From an uncultured Olegusella sp. (GTDB lineage: Bacteria; Actinomycetota; Coriobacteriia; Coriobacteriales; Atopobiaceae): 6,718 nucleotides of DNA. The stretch lies in NCBI RefSeq assembly GCF_947253395.1, contig NZ_CAMXYY010000081.1, forward strand, positions 1-6,718. Reading direction: 5' to 3'. This document shows positions 1-5,331 of the stretch, piece by piece (position 1 is the first letter of the stretch; each line of letters begins with the position of its first letter). The notes beneath the pieces were generated by a model. It did not search any database, was not told the DNA's origin, and saw only the letters and a list, made by a program, of their open reading frames with translations. The position numbers were made by a program, and so were the translations under genes.

Positions 1-11
1 CCCATAAGGTT

Positions 12-44
12 TCGTCGGCAGCGTCAGATGTGTATAAGAGACAG
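12..44 (+). other. Illumina Nextera read-1 transposase adapter remnant (non-genomic)
   Basis: These 33 bases match the Nextera read-1 adapter as I know it. The last 19 bases (26-44, beginning AGATGTGTATAAG) are the Tn5 mosaic end loaded on tagmentation transposases. The genomic insert therefore starts at 45, where an open PstS reading frame begins. Bases 1-11 lie outside the adapter and would be index or primer sequence. A 10-base index preceded by the final C of the P5 primer would fit, but I cannot confirm the index. This is an untrimmed library artefact at a contig or read end, not a natural Tn5 or IS50 element. Confidence 0.97.
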
Positions 45-331
45 GTTCTATTTCCTACCTTGCCTTCTCATATTTTGATGACAGCAAATTCAAGTCTTTA
101 GCTGTTGATGGCAACAAGCCCACAAATGAGAATGTCTGCTCAGGAGACTTTGGTATTTGGGCTTATGAGCATCTCTATTGTTCAACTGATGTTGACGCAA
201 CGACCCAAGCCTTTATTGACTACGTTCTTTCGGACGAGGTACAGGGTAGTCTCGTAGAGTCTGAAGGCTTTATTCCTATTACCTCTATGCAAGTAAAGAA
301 GGACGCAAAGGGCAATGTCAGTGCAGCCTAA
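45..331 (+). CDS. pstS: Phosphate ABC transporter substrate-binding protein PstS, C-terminal fragment
   Basis: This is the 3' end of the gene for the extracytoplasmic phosphate-binding protein that delivers phosphate to the PstC/PstA channel. In Gram-positive bacteria it is normally a lipoprotein. The readable frame starts at codon 47 and gives 94 residues, beginning SISYLAFSYFDD and ending at TAA 329-331. Family-like features are the SISYLAFSYFDD segment (compare the usual G-I-G-Y block), a K-x-LAVDG-x-x-PT-x-ENV stretch, and the closing helix FIDYVLSDEVQG followed by SEGFIPI, typical of PstS C-termini. The signal peptide and most phosphate ligands are missing because the sequence is cut by adapter at 44/45, so this is not a pseudogene. 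The last 17 nt overlap the start of pstC. Identity is supported by both motifs and position. The operon promoter and any PHO box would lie upstream and are not visible. Confidence 0.9.
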
Positions 332-1313
332 AGTCATACAAAAAGACTGCGCCAATATAGTAGATATGGGCAGCGCCTCTTCCCAGCAAAGGGGCGCCTG
401 CACTACTGCTGCAGTTGGGCATCGTCTTTCAAAACGTAAGCTTGAGCGGATAGGCCTTGGCCTAACGAGTTTTTGCGTTGCTCTTGTAACCCTTGTCATG
501 TTTGCTCTCATCATCATGGTATTTAGTCAAGGACTTATGACTTTCTTGCATGATGGAGTTGATTTTGTCACCTTCCTCACAAGTGCTCACTGGATAATCG
601 ATAAGGGGTATTTTGGTGCTGCCTCTCTTATTGTGGGCTCTTTTTCGGTTACTTTGCTGTCAACGCTCTTTACCCTACCGATTGCTATAGGTTCAGCAAT
701 TTTTGTCGTTGAAATCCAGCCAAGCTTTGGTCGCAAGGTATTTCAGCCCTTGGTAGAGCTACTCGTGGGTATCCCATCGGTTGTGTATGGCTTGTTGGGC
801 CTTTCCGTAGTCAATTCAAGCATGCGCATGTTATTTGGAGAACGGGCAGGTACAGGCGCCGGTATTTTATCTGGTGCAATCGTTTTGGCAGTCATGATAT
901 TACCTACCGTCACTACCTTGACTATTGATGCATTGGCAGCCGTGCCGCTTGCCTATCGTGAAGGTTCGTATGCACTTGGATGCACACGTTGGCAGACAGT
1001 ACGTCATGTTGTGTTGCGCAGCGCAATTCCTGGAATTATGACAGCGGTCATTATGGGAATGACCCGTGCATTTGGCGAGACTCTTGCTGTGCAATTTGTC
1101 ATCGGTGGCGTTGAGCGTGCAATGCCAACCTCGCTCTTTAGTCCAGCGGCAACCCTTACCACAGCGTTAACGTCAGGTTTTGCAAATGCCACGACAGGCT
1201 CGGTGCCTTATCACGCATTGTGGTCACTTGGCATGTTGCTTTTAGCAATGTCGTTGTTCTTCATTTTGCTTATTCATTTAATTGAGAAGAAGGGCAAGGT
1301 CAAGCATGGATAA
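315..1313 (+). CDS. pstC: Phosphate ABC transporter permease PstC
   Basis: One of the two membrane subunits that form the phosphate channel with PstA; 332 residues from ATG 315. A hydrophilic N-terminus of about 45 residues precedes a first membrane helix (about 48-70). Further hydrophobic helices lie near 104-132, 148-168, 184-204, 240-262 and 300-323, giving about six as usual for PstC. The MetI-type EAA loop that docks on the ATPase is at about 215-241 (REGSYALGCTRW, then RSAIPGI). The PstC-like block GIPSVVYGLLGL is at 152-163 and RAFGETLAV at 251-259. The start is uncertain. ATG 315 overlaps pstS by 17 nt and has purine-rich AAAGGG close upstream. GTG 321 and ATG 366 are in frame, but 366 has no convincing ribosome site. 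The first 45 residues are not recognisably conserved and contain a hairpin at the DNA level. The stop overlaps the pstA start. Confidence 0.95.
   Translation: MSVQPKVIQKDCANIVDMGSASSQQRGACTTAAVGHRLSKRKLERIGLGLTSFCVALVTLVMFALIIMVFSQGLMTFLHDGVDFVTFLTSAHWIIDKGYFGAASLIVGSFSVTLLSTLFTLPIAIGSAIFVVEIQPSFGRKVFQPLVELLVGIPSVVYGLLGLSVVNSSMRMLFGERAGTGAGILSGAIVLAVMILPTVTTLTIDALAAVPLAYREGSYALGCTRWQTVRHVVLRSAIPGIMTAVIMGMTRAFGETLAVQFVIGGVERAMPTSLFSPAATLTTALTSGFANATTGSVPYHALWSLGMLLLAMSLFFILLIHLIEKKGKVKHG
370..401 (+). promoter_or_regulatory. Strong hairpin at the pstS/pstC junction
   Basis: The left arm 370-381 (GCAGCGCCTCTT) pairs with 389-401. This gives 12 base pairs including one G-U wobble (378:392), with a single bulged C at 398 and a 7-base loop (382-388). 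It lies 38 nt after the pstS stop and inside the non-conserved start of pstC, about residues 19-29. No T-run follows, so it does not look like an intrinsic terminator. By analogy with other pst operons, where pstS message is more abundant than the downstream genes, it could stabilise the pstS 3' end or damp pstC translation. That role is inferred. Confidence 0.45.
1296..1299 (+). promoter_or_regulatory. Ribosome binding site deciding the pstA start
   Basis: AAGG at 1296-1299, within a purine-rich stretch GAAGAAGGG from 1286, sits 6 nt before ATG 1306. It supports ATG 1306 over the in-frame TTG at 1282, which would add eight basic residues. The site lies inside the 3' end of pstC. Confidence 0.6.
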
Positions 1314-2259
1314 CAGCTCTCTTCCCAATCCAGAAAAACGAATGGATGCGACCTCAGCTACAAGCTCAGTACATGTTCAACGTGTAGCTCGTCAGGATCG
1401 CTTCGCGACAGCCATACTTACCGCAATTGTTGCGTTTGTTCTGGCGTTGCTTGCTGGTATTGTCATCTACATTGTTGTGCAGGGTATCCCTGTAGTGCTT
1501 CGCCCAGGTTTTCTTACCAACTCACCACTCGATCGAGTAAATCCGGGTATCTCCTTTGAGCTTTTTGACTCATTTTATATGTTGCTTTGGACGCTTATTA
1601 TTTCACTTCCCATTTCTTTGGGTGCAGCAATCTTTTTAGTCGAATACGCTCCAAACAACAGGCTGACCTTTGTCGTAAAAACAGCAATCGAGGCGCTCTC
1701 AAGCCTTCCCTCAATCGTGGTTGGCATGTTTGGCTCGATTTTCTTTGTTGCGTATTGCGGCTGGGGCGTATCGATACTTTCTGGCGCACTTGCTCTTACG
1801 ATGTTTAACATTCCTATCCTAGTTCGTGTCATCCAGCAAGCTCTCGAAGCAGTGCCCACGGTACAGCGTGATGCTAGCCTTGCTATGGGGCTGACGCGTT
1901 GGGAGACTACCTGCCATGTGCTGCTTCCAACGGCAATGCCAGCGATTGTGACGGGTGTGGTAATTAGTGCTGGTCGAGTGTTTGGTGAGGCGGCGGCTTT
2001 GATTTTTACTTCTGGAGCGGCACCTGCCATGCTTAACTTTCACAGTGCCAATCTGGCCTCTTTGCGCAATCCTTGGAATATATTTAGACAAGCAGAAACT
2101 CTTGCTGTGCATATTTACAAATTGCGTATGGAGCCTACACCAGGTAACGATCAAATTGCGTGGGGCACAGCAGCAGTTCTTCTTATTTGTATTCTCTTCT
2201 TTAATATTGCAGCACGCCTCATTGGTCGTTTGCTTGTACGAAAATCCACTGGTGAATGA
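1306..2259 (+). CDS. pstA: Phosphate ABC transporter permease PstA
   Basis: Second channel subunit, the partner of PstC in the membrane; 317 residues from ATG 1306. This start overlaps the pstC stop by 8 nt (ATGGATAA) and has a ribosome site 6 nt upstream. A polar N-terminus of about 33 residues is followed by a long first membrane helix (about 35-60). Other hydrophobic helices lie near 90-113, 133-150, 155-175, 212-235 and 285-305, matching the six-helix PstA fold. The EAA loop for contact with PstB is at about 187-214 (QRDASLAMGLTRWE, then PTAMPAI). Family-typical segments are LSSLPSIVVGMFG (131-143) and SAGRVFGEAAALIFTSG (221-237). The end overlaps pstB1 by 4 nt (ATGA), consistent with coupled translation and one-to-one subunit production. 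Nothing in the protein looks damaged. Confidence 0.95.
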   Translation: MDNSSLPNPEKRMDATSATSSVHVQRVARQDRFATAILTAIVAFVLALLAGIVIYIVVQGIPVVLRPGFLTNSPLDRVNPGISFELFDSFYMLLWTLIISLPISLGAAIFLVEYAPNNRLTFVVKTAIEALSSLPSIVVGMFGSIFFVAYCGWGVSILSGALALTMFNIPILVRVIQQALEAVPTVQRDASLAMGLTRWETTCHVLLPTAMPAIVTGVVISAGRVFGEAAALIFTSGAAPAMLNFHSANLASLRNPWNIFRQAETLAVHIYKLRMEPTPGNDQIAWGTAAVLLICILFFNIAARLIGRLLVRKSTGE

Positions 2260-3047
2260 AGACACCCATGAATGAAAAACAATCCAAAGCGCTCTTAGAA
2301 ACTCGTGATGTTACGGTCACCTATGACTGGACTCATGAGGCTTTGCATGCGACTTCGCTCAAGTTTTCCGCTCAGGAAGTAACCGCGCTCATTGGGCCGT
2401 CTGGCTGCGGAAAATCAACTTTTTTGCGGGCACTCAATCTAATGAATCGAGAAATTCCCTGTTGTAAAATTGGCGGAGAAATTTTCTATCACGGTCGCAA
2501 CATTAATACACCAAGCGAAGATGTATTTCAGCTTCGTCGTTCTATTGGCATGGTTTTCCAACAGCCTACGCCATTTCACAAATCAATTAGGGACAATATC
2601 TTGTTTGCTCCGCGCCGTCATGGCTTGATAGCCAACCATAGTGACGCAGATGAACTTGTAGAAAAAAGTCTTCGTCAAGCAGCGCTTTGGGATGAGGTAA
2701 AAGACAAGTTAGGACGCTCCGCTTATGCCCTTTCGGGTGGCCAGCAGCAGCGTCTTTGTATTGCCCGTACGCTTGCCATGAAACCAGATGTGATCTTGTT
2801 TGATGAGCCGTGTTCTGCTCTCGATCCCATCAGTACGTTTGTTGTAGAGGAATCTATTCGTCAAATTGCCGACTCGGGAATTTGCGCCGCAATTGTGACA
2901 CACAATATGGAACAAGCAACGCGTATTTCTGACCGTACTGCCTTTTTCTATTTGGGCGATATGGTCGAAACCGGAACGACAAAACAGATTTTCTCGGATC
3001 CTTCCGATCAGCGGCTTGTGGATTATCTGACAGGAAGGTTTGGCTAA
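2256..3047 (+). CDS. pstB: Phosphate ABC transporter ATPase PstB, first paralogue
   Basis: Cytoplasmic ATPase that drives phosphate import through PstC/PstA; 263 residues. The ABC motifs are complete: Walker A GPSGCGKST (47-55), Q-loop Gln102, signature LSGGQQQR (159-166), Walker B DVILFDE (178-184) and switch His216 in THNM. It ends in GRFG, as PstB proteins do. It diverges from usual PstB at two places: TPFHKSI at 105-111 where NPFP-type sequence is expected after the Q-loop, and DEPCSALDP with Cys186 in place of the usual Thr. Neither change removes a catalytic residue, so it should be active. ATG 2256 overlaps the pstA stop by 4 nt. An alternative ATG lies four codons later at 2268, and a short repeat GAATGAA (2254-2260 and 2270-2276) makes the choice uncertain. 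It sits next to a second pstB, as in some Gram-positive pst operons. Confidence 0.94.
   Translation: MKTPMNEKQSKALLETRDVTVTYDWTHEALHATSLKFSAQEVTALIGPSGCGKSTFLRALNLMNREIPCCKIGGEIFYHGRNINTPSEDVFQLRRSIGMVFQQPTPFHKSIRDNILFAPRRHGLIANHSDADELVEKSLRQAALWDEVKDKLGRSAYALSGGQQQRLCIARTLAMKPDVILFDEPCSALDPISTFVVEESIRQIADSGICAAIVTHNMEQATRISDRTAFFYLGDMVETGTTKQIFSDPSDQRLVDYLTGRFG
3032..3038 (+). promoter_or_regulatory. Ribosome binding site for pstB2 inside the end of pstB1
   Basis: AGGAAGG, 8 nt before ATG 3047. The same bases encode part of the conserved Gly-Arg-Phe end of PstB1. The stop and start share one base (TAATG), which fits translational coupling. Confidence 0.8.
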
Positions 3048-3829
3048 TGTCTGCGATACATACAGATTCCTCAGCGTCTAGTGCAATACAGATGAGGGAT
3101 TTTAATTTGTGGTATGACCAGGGGGCTTTTCAAGCGCTCAAGCATATCAGCCTTGATATTCCTAAACACAAAATCATGGCATTTATTGGACCTTCCGGCT
3201 GTGGCAAATCAACGCTTCTGCGCTGTTTCAATCGTATGAGTGATTTTGTTGAGGGCATCAAAATTGAGGGAAGCATGAAAATGGGGGAGCAGGACATCTT
3301 TGCGATGGACGCACTGTATCTGCGCACCCAGGTAGGCATGGTTTTTCAAAAGCCCAATCCGTTTCCTTTTTCGGTTCGTGAAAATGTCTTGTATGGTCCT
3401 GCACGTGCTCGCCATCTCAGCCGTTCGGAAGGTGATGAAATCTGCGAAAAAGCGCTTTCTGAGGCCGCCCTTTGGGATGAAGTAAAAGATAAGCTCAATC
3501 AAAATGGCCTTGGCCTGTCTGGCGGGCAGCAACAGCGTTTGTGCATCGCTCGAGCACTGGCAACCGATCCAGACATTATTTTGATGGATGAGCCAACGTC
3601 TGCTCTCGATCCTCTTTCTACTGCAGTGATTGAGGAGCTTATGCTCAAATTGGCGGGGGATCATACTGTCGTTGTAGTTACCCACAATATGCAGCAAGCA
3701 ACTCGCGTTGCTGACAATACGGCTTTTTTCTATCTAGGCGAGCTTATAGAAATGTCTACCACACGAGAACTTTTTGCCAACCCGCAGCACCACCGCACAC
3801 AAGAGTATCTCTCAGGAAGGTTTAGCTAA
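3047..3829 (+). CDS. pstB: Phosphate ABC transporter ATPase PstB, second paralogue
   Basis: Second PstB-type ATPase; 260 residues. Walker A GPSGCGKST is at 48-56, Q-loop Gln101 in MVFQKPNPFPFS, signature LSGGQQQR at 157-164, Walker B DIILMDE at 176-182 followed by PTSALDP, and switch His213. It matches the family consensus more closely than the first copy, keeping NPFP and DEPTSALDP. The two copies share many blocks (AALWDEVKDKL, LSGGQQQRLCIAR, TAFFYLG) but differ over much of the rest, so the duplication is old rather than recent. The first 13 or so residues are Ser/Ala-rich and poorly conserved. The start overlaps the pstB1 stop by 1 nt, with AGGAAGG 8 nt upstream, and the end overlaps phoU by 1 nt. 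Whether the copies form a heterodimer, or one works under other conditions, cannot be told from sequence. Confidence 0.95.
   Translation: MSAIHTDSSASSAIQMRDFNLWYDQGAFQALKHISLDIPKHKIMAFIGPSGCGKSTLLRCFNRMSDFVEGIKIEGSMKMGEQDIFAMDALYLRTQVGMVFQKPNPFPFSVRENVLYGPARARHLSRSEGDEICEKALSEAALWDEVKDKLNQNGLGLSGGQQQRLCIARALATDPDIILMDEPTSALDPLSTAVIEELMLKLAGDHTVVVVTHNMQQATRVADNTAFFYLGELIEMSTTRELFANPQHHRTQEYLSGRFS
3814..3820 (+). promoter_or_regulatory. Ribosome binding site for phoU inside the end of pstB2
   Basis: AGGAAGG, 8 nt before ATG 3829, encoding part of the terminal Gly-Arg-Phe-Ser of PstB2. Sequence, spacing and TAATG junction are the same as at the pstB1/pstB2 border. Confidence 0.8.
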
Positions 3830-4548
3830 TGATTACTCGTACTGTTCTTACCGAGCAACTCGATCAAATTTTGCAGCTCCTCTCCAGCTATACGAACCTG
3901 ACGGCAAAAAACATTAGGCTTACCAACGAGGCCTTTTGTGGTGATAGCGAAGCGAGCGAAATGATTTTGGCTGCTGCGAAAAAAGGAGAAAAACTGAGGA
4001 GTGACATTGAGAGTAGCTGTTTGGATGTACTGCTTCTCCAGCAGCCGCTTATTGGTGATGACCTGCGTTTTGTTACTGCGAGTTTTCGCGTGGTGTCCGA
4101 CATTTCACGCGTCGATTCAATGAGTCGAGATATTGCATTTTTAGTGCACGAGATGCCAAGTAACATTGCCGCTTGCATCGCTGAACCTATAGAGAATATG
4201 GCAGAACTTACCTCGCATATGGTGGTATCAGCAGTTGATGCCTTTCAAGCATCGGATGTTGCTGTTGCAGAGTCAGTCATCGCCGCAGATCAACAGATCA
4301 ACGAACTGTATGCTCAGTGCGAGCACGATATCGTTGAACTTATTCGTTCAAAAACCTCATCAGCAAGTTATCTACCCGAGCTGTTGATGATTGCCAAATA
4401 CTTTGAGCGTATCGGAGACCACGCAAAGCGCATTGCCTCTTGGGCAATATTTAGAGCGACTGGCAGGCGTCGTACGGGTTTAGGACAAGTAACTGATATT
4501 CTTTTTGAAGATGAGGGCAAAGGTGCTGATTCTACGCTGCGCGGGTAG
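3829..4548 (+). CDS. phoU: Phosphate signalling protein PhoU
   Basis: Cytoplasmic all-helical adaptor that links the Pst transporter to the PhoR-type kinase and dampens the phosphate-starvation response; 239 residues, close to the usual size. The family has two similar three-helix bundles, each carrying an E/D-xxx-D metal-binding motif. The second is clear here: YFERIGDHAKRIA at 191-203 with Glu193 and Asp197. The equivalent first site reads RVVSDISRVDSMSRDI (87-102), so the expected ERIGD-like core is SRVDS and the Glu and Asp positions are Ser93 and Ser97. Nearby Asp91, Asp96 and Asp101 might still bind metal. The C-terminal tail after about residue 210 is basic, then acidic. The start overlaps the pstB2 stop (TAATG) with a good ribosome site 8 nt upstream. 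Position at the end of the transporter genes strongly supports the call. Confidence 0.93.
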   Translation: MITRTVLTEQLDQILQLLSSYTNLTAKNIRLTNEAFCGDSEASEMILAAAKKGEKLRSDIESSCLDVLLLQQPLIGDDLRFVTASFRVVSDISRVDSMSRDIAFLVHEMPSNIAACIAEPIENMAELTSHMVVSAVDAFQASDVAVAESVIAADQQINELYAQCEHDIVELIRSKTSSASYLPELLMIAKYFERIGDHAKRIASWAIFRATGRRRTGLGQVTDILFEDEGKGADSTLRG

Positions 4549-4635
4549 ATAGATACTCGTTGTCATAGTGTGCAGATGGCAGGATGCTAAGAGCACATAG
4601 ATGGTAAGAGTTTTACGGATGGATGGTTGTGAATA
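4549..4635 (+). promoter_or_regulatory. phoU-regulator intergenic gap with imperfect direct repeat; possible internal promoter
   Basis: This 87-nt gap is the only real break between genes. It contains an imperfect direct repeat, GATGCTAAGAG at 4583-4593 and GATGGTAAGAG at 4600-4610 (10 of 11 matching, 17 nt apart), and further GATGG copies at 4575, 4618 and 4622. TTGTCA at 4560-4565 resembles a -35 box, but the hexamer 17 nt later (GATGCT, 4583-4588) is a poor -10, so a promoter is only possible. GGATGG at 4621-4626, 9 nt before ATG 4636, is the likely weak ribosome site. I see no terminator hairpin, so read-through from phoU is plausible. Confidence 0.3.
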
Positions 4636-5331
4636 ATGGTCTATTACGTTGAAGATGACAAGAACATCCGCGAACTCACTATTTATGCTCTGAAACAATC
4701 CGGCATCGAAGCCGAAGGCTTTCTCGATGATATTTCATTTCGTCGTGCCTGTGCTCAGCGTGTTCCCGATGTTGTTTTGCTGGACATAATGTTACCTGGC
4801 TCTGATGGGCTAAGTATTTTGCATCGTATTCGGCAAACCGCAGGTATGTCTCATGTAGCCGTAATGATGTTGACGGCAAAAGATACAGAGTTAGATACAG
4901 TCAGAGCTCTTGATATGGGCGCTGATGACTATCTCACCAAGCCATTTGGAATGCTTGAGATGGTAAGTCGTGTACGGGCGTTATTGCGGCGTGTCCGCAG
5001 TAGCTCTCATGAGCAGTTAGATGAAAAAATTGAAGTCGGGCCCTTGGTGGTTTTTCCTTCTAGAAGAGATGCACAAGTTGCAGGTAAGCACCTTGATTTA
5101 ACGATGCGAGAGTTTGATTTGCTGTCCTTTCTTGCGCATGATCCAGGGGTTGTTTTTTCGCGAGAAGAACTGATGAGACGTGTATGGGGCTGGGATTTTG
5201 ACGGAGGAAGCCGTACGGTAGATGTGCACGTACAGCAGATCCGCGCCAAACTGGGGGCACAATCAGGTCTTATTGAGACTATGCGTGGGGTGGGATACCG
5301 CCTTTGCGATACTGCAAGAAAGCTGGATTAG
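4636..5331 (+). CDS. OmpR/PhoB-family response regulator
   Basis: DNA-binding response regulator, probably the transcription factor for the phosphate response; 231 residues. The receiver domain (about 1-118) has the acidic pair Glu6-Asp7, phospho-acceptor Asp50 in LLDIMLPGSDG, Thr80, and Lys102 in TKPF. After a linker, a winged-helix output domain (about 132-226) shows the usual LTMREFDLLSFLA, SREELMRRVWGW, RTVDVHVQQIRAKLG and TMRGVGYRL blocks. The start is firm: an in-frame TGA lies at 4630-4632, ATG 4636 is the first start after it, and MVYYVEDD begins the receiver directly. The stop overlaps the kinase start by 1 nt. It lies after phoU, so a PhoB/PhoP-like role is likely, but OmpR-type regulators are too alike for a gene symbol to be certain from sequence alone. 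Confidence 0.93.
   Translation: MVYYVEDDKNIRELTIYALKQSGIEAEGFLDDISFRRACAQRVPDVVLLDIMLPGSDGLSILHRIRQTAGMSHVAVMMLTAKDTELDTVRALDMGADDYLTKPFGMLEMVSRVRALLRRVRSSSHEQLDEKIEVGPLVVFPSRRDAQVAGKHLDLTMREFDLLSFLAHDPGVVFSREELMRRVWGWDFDGGSRTVDVHVQQIRAKLGAQSGLIETMRGVGYRLCDTARKLD

Noticed and set aside
26..44. Tn5/IS50 transposon end
   Set aside because: The mosaic end is directly preceded by the remainder of the Nextera read-1 adapter, which is synthetic, so this is library sequence and not a natural insertion.
370..401. Hairpin as a transcription terminator after pstS
   Set aside because: The stem is strong but is followed by a mixed sequence without a T-run, and it lies within the pstC reading frame, so a role in RNA stability or translation is more likely.
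1282..1305. Upstream TTG start for PstA
   Set aside because: It would add MRRRARSS, which overlaps further into pstC and is not PstA-like, while ATG 1306 has a well-placed AAGG 6 nt upstream.
3209..3697. 162-codon minus-strand open frame opposite pstB2
   Set aside because: It lies wholly inside a well-supported ATPase gene, its protein resembles nothing I recognise, and it is explained as a shadow of the coding strand. The other minus-strand frames (such as 1575-2030, 1819-2265, 3888-4178) are rejected for the same reason.
4549..4635. Intrinsic terminator between phoU and the response regulator
   Set aside because: I found no stable stem followed by a T-run; the only T-run (4611-4614) is four bases and has no hairpin before it.
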